From: Flavobacterium sp. UBA6135
GTDB lineage: Bacteria; Bacteroidota; Bacteroidia; Flavobacteriales; Flavobacteriaceae
Direction of reading: 5' to 3'
NCBI RefSeq assembly: GCF_002428305.1
Contig: NZ_DIVJ01000016.1
Span: forward strand, 1-22,489
DNA: 22,489 nt
Position numbers and translations under genes: made by a program. Positions 1 through 9,186 of the stretch are shown here, piece after piece. Within the stretch, counting starts at the first letter, position 1. Each line of letters begins with the position of its first letter. The notes under the pieces were generated by a model, which saw only the letters and a program-made list of their open reading frames with translations, had not been told where the DNA came from and made no database searches.

Positions 1-90
1 GACACAGTTTATTGAGCATACTCAACTTGAACAAACATCCTGTTTAAAAAAAAAAAAAAATACTTGCTATGTTTTCCTAGTTTTAAACGA

Positions 91-114
91 TAAATAAAAA
101 ACTAAGCTTCTTAG
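91..114 (-). terminator. Weak candidate terminator after the amidohydrolase gene
   Basis: Read on the minus strand, CTAAG and CTTAG form a 5-bp hairpin with a 3-base loop directly after the stop codon of the amidohydrolase gene, followed by a run of six T and then ATTT. The stem is short and AT-rich, so this is a weak call. The remaining bases up to the window edge hold a run of 15 A (46-60) and no visible gene. Confidence 0.35.
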
Positions 115-1479
115 CTACTTTTTCCCAACTAAATTCTTTTCCACTTTACCATCTTTCATAATCACTAAAAACCTTTCCTCAGGACGGCCAATCAAGTCGA
201 TGTTTTCTAACGGGTTGCCATCCACTAAAATTAAATCAGCAAAAGCTCCTTGTTTTATAATTCCGAGTTCACCGGAGTAGGGACTTCTTTTTCCGGAAAG
301 GGCTAATAATTGAGCATTATCATACGTGGCCATTTTTAAAATTTCATAAGGTGTAAACCACGTTTTAAGTTTTAACAGATAGGTGTTTTGTTCTTCATTC
401 AACCAAGGTTCAAATAGAAAGTCAGTACCCCATGACATTTTTACTTTCATTTTTCGAGCCATTGGCAAAAGCAGTTGTTGACCCTCAATCACCGGCTTGC
501 GTTTTTCTCTTCGCAACGGATCCATATCGGGCGTATCTTCAACAAGGTATTGCGTACTCAACCAAACGTCTTTCTTTTTGATGAGTCGTAAGGTTTCTTT
601 GTCTAAGAGTTGTCCGTGTTCGATACATTTCACACCGGCTTTCACTGCTCTTTGAATGGCTCTTGGGGTATAGGCATGAACGGTCACATAAGTACCCCAA
701 TCTTCGGCACTTTCTACTGCAGCCAGCATTTCGTCAAAAGTATATTGGGTAACATCCACCGGGTCATAGGCAGAGGAAGTACCACCTCCGGCCATTAGCT
801 TAATTTGACTGGCACCCGACTTTAAATTTTCGCGTACAGCGGTTAACACTTCATCGCGTCCATCAGCAATGAAAGAAGCCCCAAAATGCTCGGCTCTGGA
901 AACGGGTCCAAAAAAGCGTCGCGAACGTTCCTCAGGAGTACGTAAGTCACCATGACCTGAAGTTTGACTGATCATGGCTCCGGAAGGCCAAATGCGAGGC
1001 CCTTTGATAGTACCTTTATCTATAGCTTGCTTTAGTTCAAAAACGGGACCTCCCACATCTCGTACAGAGGTGAAGCCACGGAGCAACATTTTTTCGGCTT
1101 GTGGTACTATTTTTCCAAACAAAACTTCAGGAGATGCATCAGGAGCCATCATGTCCCGCATGGTTAAAGCTCCGAATATCATGTGAACATGAACGTCTAT
1201 TAATCCCGGCATAAGCGTTTTGCCGCTGCCGTTAATCACTAACGTGTTAGGACCACCCTCGAAGGGTGTTGCCGATAGAGCAGCAATGCGATTGCCTTTT
1301 ACTAATACATGGTGTTGGAGGAGTAGGGTTTTATTTTTTCCATCAAAAACGGATACGTTTTCAAAAAGTATTGCGTCATAGGATTCTTGTGCAAGTGCAC
1401 TTATTCCGGATGTCAACGTACTTAAAAGCAAAACTGTCTTTAGTAAAAAGCGAAAACCAAAAAGGGAAGAGCGTTTCAT
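115..1479 (-). CDS. Secreted metal-dependent amidohydrolase (imidazolonepropionase/prolidase-like)
   Basis: A 454-residue amidohydrolase-superfamily enzyme, probably exported and hydrolysing an amide or peptide-like bond; the substrate is unknown. Residues 1-30 form a signal peptide ending ALA before QES. The TIM-barrel metal site is complete: HVH (His97, His99) in the DVHVHM motif, Lys227 in IKLMAGGG, His268 in TVHAY, His288 in EHGQ and Asp352 in GTDF. A C-terminal composite beta domain follows (GELGIIKQGAFADLILVDGNP). Length is normal for secreted Xaa-Pro dipeptidase or imidazolonepropionase-like members. An upstream in-frame GTG would add nine residues ahead of the signal peptide; I chose the ATG at 1479 because it places the basic signal-peptide start (MKRSS) correctly. 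It lies downstream of the delta-60 gene on the same strand with a 207-base gap, so co-transcription is uncertain. Confidence 0.85.
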   Translation of the reverse strand: MKRSSLFGFRFLLKTVLLLSTLTSGISALAQESYDAILFENVSVFDGKNKTLLLQHHVLVKGNRIAALSATPFEGGPNTLVINGSGKTLMPGLIDVHVHMIFGALTMRDMMAPDASPEVLFGKIVPQAEKMLLRGFTSVRDVGGPVFELKQAIDKGTIKGPRIWPSGAMISQTSGHGDLRTPEERSRRFFGPVSRAEHFGASFIADGRDEVLTAVRENLKSGASQIKLMAGGGTSSAYDPVDVTQYTFDEMLAAVESAEDWGTYVTVHAYTPRAIQRAVKAGVKCIEHGQLLDKETLRLIKKKDVWLSTQYLVEDTPDMDPLRREKRKPVIEGQQLLLPMARKMKVKMSWGTDFLFEPWLNEEQNTYLLKLKTWFTPYEILKMATYDNAQLLALSGKRSPYSGELGIIKQGAFADLILVDGNPLENIDLIGRPEERFLVIMKDGKVEKNLVGKK

Positions 1480-1686
1480 ATAAGAAGAGTGTTGAAAAGT
1501 TAGCACTTAAAATTATGAAAAAAAGTAATTAAACACTAGTTAAAATAATTGATGTAAAGCGGTGTAACAATTTATTAAGTGCTGACGCTGTGAAATAATC
1601 TTACCATTAATTAGCTAATTCTTTAATAATTAGTTGATTTAATTCGAATTTTTATCAAAGATGAACAAATTGTCGCGTTTGTCTAT

Positions 1687-4173
1687 TTACTGTTTGCTAA
1701 TTTTAAGTGTTTCTATTTTACCATTATCTTGTTCGATAGTAACCAAGTAAATACCGTTAGAATAATTTGAAAAGTCAACTTGATTTAGGTTGCTTTTTTC
1801 AGTGATAATTTTACCCGTAATTTCCTGTATTTTTAGATTTTTAACCGAGTGGTTTAAATGTAAAATATCTTTAACAGGATTTGGATAGGCGATTATTGTA
1901 TTAGAAACGGAATCAAAATTAGTAGTAGCGAGTACGTTGTCACCCAACAAACGAATGGCCGAAAAGGAGGAAGCACCTCTGTAATGGAAAAAACTACCTC
2001 CTACCCAAATTTTATTATCCGGTTGAATGACAACGGTAGTACAACTACCTTCTGTAAAACCGCTTGTTGATAAACCGGAAGTACCAATACTACTAACATC
2101 AAAAGATACATCTTTGGTACCATCCGGATTTAAACGTATAATTCTTTTTTGAGGAATACCGTCAAAAGTATAGAAATAGCCTCCCAGAAGAATTTTGCCA
2201 TCTTCTTGAATCGCAATTGTTTTTGTACCGGGTAGGTTAACATTAAAACCGGTATCAGTACTTCCATCATCATTTAAGCGAATAGGGATTAGCGAAGCAA
2301 TGATTATTTTTCCATCAGATTGTACAGCAATATCTTTGACTTCAAACCCAAATCCGCTACCGATATTAAATTGAGCGTTTTTTGTACCATCGTTATTTAA
2401 GAGCAACAATCGATTTTGATTTTGACCATTAAATGAAGTAAAGTTTCCACCAACTAAAATACTGCCATTAGGAAGAAGGGCAAGCGAACTAACTTTATTA
2501 TTAAGTGCGTCACCTGCAACAAAATTAGTGTCTTTTGTTCCGTCTGTATTCAAGCGAGTAAGATAATTTTGAGGACTTCCGTTGAACTGAGTAAAATTTC
2601 CACCCACTATGATTTTTCCGTCCGGTTGAAGTAAAATTGTTTCAACGGTGTTATTAAATCCGGTTCCGATAGTAAATCCGTTGTCAATTGTACCATTACT
2701 GTTTAATCGGACTAAATGATTAAACGTTTGGTCATTATATTCTGTAAAATTTCCGCCTACAATAATTTTAGTATCCGTTTGAACCGAAATGGAAGTAACT
2801 GTATTATTGAAGCCTGAACCTATTGAAAAAGTGTTATCTATTTCTGCTTCATCATTTAAACGCAGTAATCGATGCTGCACTAAACCATTAAAACGGGTAA
2901 AATTTCCCCCAAGAAGTGTTTTGTTATCCGGTTGTAAAGCAATGGCATTCACTTCATCATTAAGTCCGGTATTCAAATTAAACGAGTTGTCAATAGAACC
3001 GTCCATATTAAATCGTCCAACTCCATTTTTCAACCCATCCATTCGATCACTACTCATGACTCCTCCAATTAAAATTTTATTATCCGATTGGATATGAATA
3101 TTTCGCAAAGAACTGTTATGTATTGAATTTATGAAGGTATAGTCAATACTTCCATCTAAATTTAATCGCACAATCCTTTTTATATCGTTACTAACAGTAA
3201 ATGGTCCTACACCTAAAATCTTTCCGTCAGCTTGTTTTGCAATTTTTAATGGACCGGAATTACTTGTGTTAAAAAAATTGGTAAATGAGGTATCGGTACT
3301 TCCATCGGCATTTAGTCTGCATAATCGGCCAAAATTTTGTCCGTTCCAATTACCAAAACCACCACATAGTATTATTTTTCCATCAGCTTGAAGAAGAATA
3401 TCACTAATAGTGCCATTGTCATTTGAACCCAAGCCAATATCAAATGAGGTGTCCTTTGTTCCATCAGCATTAAAACGAATTAACTTTCCGGGACCGATAC
3501 CATTAAAAGCGGTGAAAGAGCCTCCTGCAATAATTTTACCATCGGGTTGAACAACCACTTTGTATATGGGAGTTGCCGAGTTTGTTGGTGCAAAACCTAA
3601 AGAGCCAAAATCAAAAGTAGGGTCTATGGTTCCATTCGAATTCAGTCGAACCATACTTTTTTGATAGTGTTCATTGACTAGATAAGTACCGGTTCCACCT
3701 ATTACAATTTTACCGTTTGCTTGAATAGCAATGGAATAGATGATATTTCCGAAAAACCCAATAAAAGAAGCGTCTTTACTTCCATCAGGATTGAGTCTTA
3801 CAAGGTTACTCACATTTTCACCATTCATTTTATTGAAATTGCCGCCTACAATTATTTTACCATCAGCTTGTATTGCTATATCATTAATGAATCCGGTTTC
3901 TGAAAAAGTACTCATTTGAAAAGTGGCGTCAATACTGCCATCACTATTGTATCGTAAAAGTCGTCCTTCAGCTTGAACATAACCATCTACTTCTTTCAAA
4001 TACCTGCCACTTACAATAATTTTCCCATCTGCTTGTTCCATAATTGCTTCTCCATCATTTATGCCAATAAAACCACTACCAACAACCCTATCAATATCAG
4101 CAGGGTTTTGTGCGGTACAAATAAAGGATAACAATAAACTGAAGTAAAGTAATTTTTTTCTCATCGATTTCAT
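1687..4173 (-). CDS. Delta-60 repeat protein with T9SS type A sorting domain
   Basis: An 828-residue secreted beta-propeller-like protein. After a signal peptide (residues 4-21, ending CTAQ), I count 14 tandem units between about residues 40 and 735. Each runs from a strand like IAIQADGKIIVGGNF to RLNPDGSKDASF; this is the delta-60 repeat (DUF5122 type). Unit 12 is shortened: the GGNF...NGQ middle is missing, leaving IAVQSDGKIIIASLIPIRLN. Residues 757-828 form a T9SS type A sorting domain (YPNPVKDILHLN ... GIYLVTIE ... LKISKQ), so the protein should cross the outer membrane by the type IX system and be anchored or released. No catalytic motif is seen; a surface-binding or structural role is inference. 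A second in-frame ATG at 4164 (MRKKLLYF) is an equally good start. Confidence 0.88.
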   Translation of the reverse strand: MKSMRKKLLYFSLLLSFICTAQNPADIDRVVGSGFIGINDGEAIMEQADGKIIVSGRYLKEVDGYVQAEGRLLRYNSDGSIDATFQMSTFSETGFINDIAIQADGKIIVGGNFNKMNGENVSNLVRLNPDGSKDASFIGFFGNIIYSIAIQANGKIVIGGTGTYLVNEHYQKSMVRLNSNGTIDPTFDFGSLGFAPTNSATPIYKVVVQPDGKIIAGGSFTAFNGIGPGKLIRFNADGTKDTSFDIGLGSNDNGTISDILLQADGKIILCGGFGNWNGQNFGRLCRLNADGSTDTSFTNFFNTSNSGPLKIAKQADGKILGVGPFTVSNDIKRIVRLNLDGSIDYTFINSIHNSSLRNIHIQSDNKILIGGVMSSDRMDGLKNGVGRFNMDGSIDNSFNLNTGLNDEVNAIALQPDNKTLLGGNFTRFNGLVQHRLLRLNDEAEIDNTFSIGSGFNNTVTSISVQTDTKIIVGGNFTEYNDQTFNHLVRLNSNGTIDNGFTIGTGFNNTVETILLQPDGKIIVGGNFTQFNGSPQNYLTRLNTDGTKDTNFVAGDALNNKVSSLALLPNGSILVGGNFTSFNGQNQNRLLLLNNDGTKNAQFNIGSGFGFEVKDIAVQSDGKIIIASLIPIRLNDDGSTDTGFNVNLPGTKTIAIQEDGKILLGGYFYTFDGIPQKRIIRLNPDGTKDVSFDVSSIGTSGLSTSGFTEGSCTTVVIQPDNKIWVGGSFFHYRGASSFSAIRLLGDNVLATTNFDSVSNTIIAYPNPVKDILHLNHSVKNLKIQEITGKIITEKSNLNQVDFSNYSNGIYLVTIEQDNGKIETLKISKQ

Positions 4174-4196
4174 TTTTATGAAAAATATAGTTTTAT

Positions 4197-4204
4197 CAAA
4201 TATA
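4197..4204 (-). promoter_or_regulatory. -7 element TATATTTG for the delta-60 gene
   Basis: On the minus strand the sequence reads TATATTTG, an exact match to the Bacteroidota -7 consensus TAnnTTTG, 23 bases before the ATG at 4173. A TTTG lies only 12 bases upstream, shorter than the usual 17-23 base spacer, so the -33 element is not convincing. Confidence 0.4.
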
Positions 4205-4306
4205 AATAAAATGAAACAAATGAGTAAGTTGTTTCTTAAAAATTAACTAGAATAGTGTACTCCGGAGCTCAAGGTATAGTTATACCGTTATCAATCCAAT
4301 CCCATC

Positions 4307-4341
4307 AAAAAAAAGCCGAAACATCACTGTCTCGGCTTTTT
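4307..4341 (-). terminator. Rho-independent terminator of the 1371-residue cargo gene
   Basis: On the minus strand AAAAAGCCGA, a 12-base loop and TCGGCTTTTT form a strong hairpin that runs straight into eight T. It sits 40 bases after the stop codon at 4381. It separates this gene from the downstream delta-60 gene, so the two are probably independent transcripts. A small inverted repeat, GGTATA-gt-TATACC (4272-4285), lies just beyond. Confidence 0.85.
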
Positions 4342-4380
4342 CATAAACTTAAATTAGTATCAATTAAAAAGACTCCAAGC

Positions 4381-7300
4381 TTATTCTTTTACCAGTTTTT
4401 TCACAATGGTAAATTGATTTTCAGTTACAATTTCCACAACATACAGACCTGTGGTTAATCCTGAGATGTCAATCACAGTTTGATTAGGTGTGCCTTTTTG
4501 TTGGAGTACCACTTGTCCCAAAACATTAATCAAACGAACGGTAGCAATGGTAGTTGTAGTATTGTTTACAGCTATTGTTACTTGGTCATTTGCTGGGTTT
4601 GGATACATCATAAAATGAGATGCTGTCACATCATCAACGCCTAAAGTAGTTACAAACTCCGTGGTACACGTATTGGTTATGATAGGATCATTGAAGTCAA
4701 AATAAATTTGAGCGGTATTCGGGATGACATCACCCACGGCATAGCCGGCTTTTGGTTTGATTTTGAAATGCACATACCCCTGACTGTCTTGCGAGCTTAC
4801 TAATTCCGGCACCAAATTGATTGCTGCAAAGGTCCAGGTAAGGTCGCTGCCGATGCGGTTCATGGTGTAGGCGTGACTGGCACTAATCATACGAATGCTG
4901 TTTTCATCCAGTTGACCGTCTAAGAAATCAGTAATGATAACCGTTTCTGCGTTAGCTGTTCCGGTATTTTGAAAACGAATGGTATAATACAAATAGTCAT
5001 CCGCACCAAAAGTGCTGATTTGAATCTCCGGTCCGTGAGCTTCCATTTTATCGTTCGGGTCAAATGAACCGCTAACGGTTTGTAATAAAGAAGCAGAATT
5101 GTTATTGGCATTAAAATCACCAACACTAGTGGAACTAACGCTGTTGGTCAATTGGTCACCCAAAGAAACAGTTGGAATAGTAGGAGTAAGCAATCCTACT
5201 TGTATGATTTGGGTTTCATTAGGAGCTAAATTGGTAAAGTTATAGGTAAATCCATTTGCCGTTGCAACTGTACCTGCTTGTGATACAGATGTGATGGTTA
5301 GTACAGGATCTTTTTCATAAGTCAATGTACCCGATGCCGGAACTATACCGTTGTTTTTATAAGTTATTTTATTTGTATACGGGAATCCCGGATTAGGTCC
5401 AAAAGTTGCCGTTAAGTTTACTTCCACATCGTTATACGGTTGTGTAACAGTAATAGGGAAATAATACACATTGTTACCACTTGCGTTAAAAGTAATGTTG
5501 GAATGTGAAGTAGTCGTATTGAAATAAGCCGCTACTTCAGGATAGATTTGATAGGTGAAATCATAGCTGTCTGTGGCATTGTCCACTACAATGTAAGTAA
5601 TACCGCTAGGAGAATATGTAACATTTATTTCAGGAGCATCGTTCACATTGTGATTGAAGGTACCCAAGGTAAAAGGGTTTTCACCACTATCTTTCACACC
5701 ATTTCCATTACTATCGATAAAGGCTTCTAATTGAATTACATTTTGGCATTGGTTACCAAAAGCAAAACTACCACCTTCTAAGAATACAGCACTGTCAAAG
5801 ATGTTATCTAATCTGTCTGCAACCACCAATTTGATTCGGTATAAATTGTTAGGAATCACAACGCTGGAAGCAGTCATAGGATGTGTTAAACCGTTAAAAT
5901 TTACGGCAGCACTATAAATGCTTGACCCATTAACACCATAAAAATCAGCAAAATACTCGGAATTTACAGATTGGCAACTAGTGTTGAAAGCAACATCTCT
6001 AATAGTAACCACTGAAACCGGAAGTTGAGTGCCCGGAACAACTGCTAAATTTGTAGTAATACCCGTTGCTACATCCGTTAGTAAGAAGGCAAAAGCATCG
6101 GCAAAATTACATTGGAATGTTCCGTATTCTTCCGAAGCAAAAATAAAATCAAAACTGATGAAGTTGCTCTCCGGCATAAAATCAAATTCAATTTTAGAGG
6201 CATTTTTGGAATTCATGGCTTGACCTGTTGCCGCAAGTATGATATTGTTTAAGTCATTGTCACCAATCCAACTGGTAGACCCTTCACTTAACGTAGTGAG
6301 GTTAAAACCCGGAATGTTTTCAACGTTTCCGGAACTTAATACAATTCCTTCAGCAAATGGAAAGTTGGAACCGCTTCTGTTGAAATAACCAATTCCATTA
6401 ACCGAACCAAAATTTGTACCCGTAACCCAAGAAATGTTTGAAGCAAGGGAACAATTTACATTAATCAATACATTTTCAATTAATTGTGGTACGGTATATT
6501 GAGTTGTACTTACAGCGATTGGCGAATTAGGAGTGCTGATACATAGATTAAATGTAGCAAAGGTATTTGGTGCATTCAAACTGGAATACACACGAATGTA
6601 ATAGGTTTGACCCACCACAAAGTTGCTATAAAAACTTGTGTCAGGATCACTACAATAAACTGCTGTCAAATCATTACAAGGACTCGTAGTAGCGGTAAAC
6701 GAAAAAACAGCGTGATTCAAATTGGTTGTAGAACCCACTACATTGGATAGGGAGATGATATGCGATTCCTGAGTAGCTGTAAATTGAAACCAAACATCAT
6801 CATTTGGCGTACCTGGACAAGTATTAGCTTGCTGTGATGGTGTTGCACCGGTAATAGTACCGGCAGTGACAAGAGTACAACTCGAATTTGTATTAACGTT
6901 TACAACTTGTGCATTTTCACAATTGTCATTAGTAGGAGGTGGAGGCAGTTCTCTTACGCAGATATTAAAAACAGTAGTTTGAGAAAGAGCGTTTGCATTG
7001 CTATACACACGAATATAATAGGTTTGACCCGGAGTTAAACCTACAGCAGTACTTATATTAGGGTCACTACAATACACTAGGGTTAACCCATCACATCCTA
7101 CAGCGGAACTTCCTGAATAAACAGTGTGGTTTAAATCAGAAGTGGACCCCAATATATTTAACAGTTCAATGGAATGCGAAGTTTGCGTGGCAACAAATTG
7201 AAACCAAACATCATCATTCGGTGTTCCTGTACACGTATTCGCTTGTGGTGAAGCTGTAGCACCATTTATGGTTCCTGATGTTGTCACAGCACAACTCGTA

Positions 7301-8496
7301 TTGGTGTTAACGTTTACAACTGTGGCATTTTCACAAGCATCATTTGCAGGAGGAGTAGGGGGTGTTTCACAGGTTACGTTTAAGGTAAAAACACCTTGAT
7401 TGGTTGAATATCCAAATACATAGACATAATAGGTTACTCCTGAAGTTGCTGCAAAAGTAACTTGAGATCTGCTTGAACAAAAGTCGTCATTTCCGGTTAC
7501 ACAAGTAAAAACGCCACAAGAACCGGTAAAAACTTGAATTTTTGTATCATAGGTTGAATTGCATAACGATAACGTTGTGTTTGATCCGGTACCCGTATAG
7601 GTGTACCATAGTCCACCTGCACCGGGACCTGTGCCACAGGTAAATGTCGGAGCTCCTGTTGTGGTAGCATTTACTGTAGTTTGCGTCACCGAAGAGCCAC
7701 AAGTGATTGCGATAGCATCTGCACATAAATTATTAGTAGGAGGACAAAAAGATTGTGAAAGTGTCTGACTGTTAGAAAAACAATTAGAATCGGTTGTGTC
7801 TTGAGCATTAATAATAACAGGAGTTCCATTTGGAAAAGGGCCAAACTGGACCGTTCCAGGTGCTGTTACTATTTGAGAAAAACCGCTCTGATTGGAGGTT
7901 ACTGTAATGGAAGAAGCACTTCCCATGTTAGCAATGGTGGTGATCACATTGAATTGCTCGCCATTAGTACAATCAGATACCACACTATAATTCGAGGTAA
8001 AGTTCGTACAAGTATTTTCAACAATTGAAAGGGTATATAAGGTGCTTTGTGAGTTCGTACTAGTTGCCCAAGTAGAAATTGCTATATAATAGGTTTGTCC
8101 TGCAGTAACTGGTAATATAATAACTCTCGGATTAGTATTTGAATTAGCTACACCGGCGATACAACTGATTCCGATATTAGCACAACTGTTATAAATAAAC
8201 AACCCCGACCAAGTGTTTGTTGGCGTCATGGTTATTGTCACAGGGGTGTTACTTGTGGCTGTAAAAGTGTAAAACACATCGTCTCCATTCAAATATGAAT
8301 TAGAAGAACCACAACTGGCTGTGCCCGCTGTCCCACTATAATCATCACCATAATTGGCTGTATTATCCGTAGTAGTATAAGGTAAAGTCGAAATAGGAAT
8401 AGCCGTGCTACATACTTGTCCCGGAGCATTCTCTTGAGAGAAAACAGAAAAAGAAAAAAATAAGGCAAAAAAACAATAGAGTAGTGTTTGTTTCAT
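4381..8496 (-). CDS. Large multidomain T9SS cargo with choice-of-anchor L and DUF7619-like domains
   Basis: A 1371-residue secreted surface protein, likely an adhesin-like or matrix protein; no enzymatic motif is visible. In order: signal peptide 1-20 (ending SFSVFSQ); a pre-peptidase C-terminal-like beta domain at 27-160; a Cys-rich linker at 161-252; a second such domain at 257-376; two near-duplicate domains at 384-513 and 523-652; a choice-of-anchor L domain at about 664-910 (FDFIFASEEYGTFQCNFADAFAFLL is its hallmark region); a calcium-loop-like DSNGNGVKDSGE at 928-939; a DUF11-like repeat at about 1020-1140; a DUF7619-like domain at 1144-1281 (starting SFDPNDK, ending IYFDFNDPIITN); and a T9SS type A sorting domain at 1296-1371 (MYPNPANDQV ... 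GLYVVEI ... KKLVKE). Many paired Cys suggest disulfides. Binding target is unknown. Confidence 0.88.
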   Translation of the reverse strand: MKQTLLYCFFALFFSFSVFSQENAPGQVCSTAIPISTLPYTTTDNTANYGDDYSGTAGTASCGSSNSYLNGDDVFYTFTATSNTPVTITMTPTNTWSGLFIYNSCANIGISCIAGVANSNTNPRVIILPVTAGQTYYIAISTWATSTNSQSTLYTLSIVENTCTNFTSNYSVVSDCTNGEQFNVITTIANMGSASSITVTSNQSGFSQIVTAPGTVQFGPFPNGTPVIINAQDTTDSNCFSNSQTLSQSFCPPTNNLCADAIAITCGSSVTQTTVNATTTGAPTFTCGTGPGAGGLWYTYTGTGSNTTLSLCNSTYDTKIQVFTGSCGVFTCVTGNDDFCSSRSQVTFAATSGVTYYVYVFGYSTNQGVFTLNVTCETPPTPPANDACENATVVNVNTNTSCAVTTSGTINGATASPQANTCTGTPNDDVWFQFVATQTSHSIELLNILGSTSDLNHTVYSGSSAVGCDGLTLVYCSDPNISTAVGLTPGQTYYIRVYSNANALSQTTVFNICVRELPPPPTNDNCENAQVVNVNTNSSCTLVTAGTITGATPSQQANTCPGTPNDDVWFQFTATQESHIISLSNVVGSTTNLNHAVFSFTATTSPCNDLTAVYCSDPDTSFYSNFVVGQTYYIRVYSSLNAPNTFATFNLCISTPNSPIAVSTTQYTVPQLIENVLINVNCSLASNISWVTGTNFGSVNGIGYFNRSGSNFPFAEGIVLSSGNVENIPGFNLTTLSEGSTSWIGDNDLNNIILAATGQAMNSKNASKIEFDFMPESNFISFDFIFASEEYGTFQCNFADAFAFLLTDVATGITTNLAVVPGTQLPVSVVTIRDVAFNTSCQSVNSEYFADFYGVNGSSIYSAAVNFNGLTHPMTASSVVIPNNLYRIKLVVADRLDNIFDSAVFLEGGSFAFGNQCQNVIQLEAFIDSNGNGVKDSGENPFTLGTFNHNVNDAPEINVTYSPSGITYIVVDNATDSYDFTYQIYPEVAAYFNTTTSHSNITFNASGNNVYYFPITVTQPYNDVEVNLTATFGPNPGFPYTNKITYKNNGIVPASGTLTYEKDPVLTITSVSQAGTVATANGFTYNFTNLAPNETQIIQVGLLTPTIPTVSLGDQLTNSVSSTSVGDFNANNNSASLLQTVSGSFDPNDKMEAHGPEIQISTFGADDYLYYTIRFQNTGTANAETVIITDFLDGQLDENSIRMISASHAYTMNRIGSDLTWTFAAINLVPELVSSQDSQGYVHFKIKPKAGYAVGDVIPNTAQIYFDFNDPIITNTCTTEFVTTLGVDDVTASHFMMYPNPANDQVTIAVNNTTTTIATVRLINVLGQVVLQQKGTPNQTVIDISGLTTGLYVVEIVTENQFTIVKKLVKE
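6541..7347 (-). repeat. Tandem duplicated 130-residue domain inside the large T9SS cargo
   Basis: Residues 384-513 (DNA 6958-7347) and 523-652 (DNA 6541-6930) are close copies. Both contain ND.CENA, VVNVNTN.SC, QANTC.GTPNDDVWFQF.ATQ and QTYYIRVYS in the same order and spacing, 139 residues apart. By eye more than half of the residues are identical, much closer than either is to the other two domains of similar fold in this protein, which points to a recent internal duplication. Confidence 0.85.
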
Positions 8497-9186
8497 TGGT
8501 TTTTTGGTTTGGTTGTTGGTTATACAATACTATTAAAATTTATTTGAATATCCTAGAAATGAGGTGCTAAAAAGGCATAATGAATGGAATTACTGAATAG
8601 TAAGTGATAACCGTTAAATAATTTTAGTTAATCCATTTCTTCAATAGCTCTTTGTTTTGCTATTCAAGTCTAAGCGTCTTATTTTCTTAATATTAAAATA
8701 TAAAGTGAAGTTCTTTAATTAAAAAAACGAATTTTCTACATCAAATTTGTTTTCTGTGAGGTATAAAAACCTCAGTATCAATATGTCTATTTTGAAGCTT
8801 TTTTTTTAAACTAAGTTGCTATTAATGGATAGTTCTATAATACCTTCTTTTATTTTTTATTCATATTGTTATATTATTCACCTTAAAACATTATACTTCT
8901 ATTTATTTTAAAAAGCTAGTGTCTTATTTATCATGAAGTTGTGATTTTTTATACTGCTTATTTTACATGAATATGTAAATGATACAACCATTGCAACAAA
9001 TGATACAATGCATTTCAAAGCATAACCTCTGACCTTTGTTAACCTATCTTACTATAGAAAAAACAACATTTTTATGTCTAAATAAAGAAGGATAATAATA
9101 CAATCTTGTTGGCGTCCAACTAGTTCAAATCGATTAGTTGAACAAAAAGTAATAACATTCAATTGTAACAATCAAAACTATAATAA
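8497..9186. other. 690-base AT-rich divergent intergenic region
   Basis: No convincing gene is seen on either strand. It carries the unseen promoters of the large cargo (minus) and the stress cluster (plus). Contents noted: a 15-base dispersed motif AAGCGTCTTATTTTC (8672-8686) also present at 13007; a small hairpin TGAGGT-ataaaa-ACCTCA (8757-8774) without a T tract; paired 11-bp direct repeats (8977-9008, listed separately); a one-mismatch -7-like GACCTTTG at 9031-9038; and a CAACTA...TAGTTG inverted repeat about 50-70 bases before the DUF892 start. Confidence 0.6.
8977..9008. repeat. Direct repeat AAATGATACAA x2 with 21-base spacing
   Basis: AAATGATACAA occurs at 8977-8987 and again at 8998-9008. 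The start-to-start distance is 21 bases, two helical turns, so both copies face the same side of the DNA. They lie about 180 bases upstream of the DUF892 gene. The arrangement resembles a binding site for a tandem-binding regulator; that function is inference. Confidence 0.5.

Noticed and set aside
46..60. Run of 15 A near the window start as a terminator on the plus strand
   Set aside because: A terminator on plus would need T after the hairpin; the small AAACA-tcc-TGTTT hairpin before it is followed by A.
1609..1633. Overlapping AT-rich palindromes (AATTAGCTAATT and CTAATT...AATTAG) between the delta-60 and amidohydrolase genes
   Set aside because: Stems are made almost only of A-T pairs and no T tract follows on the minus strand, so neither a terminator nor an operator can be supported.
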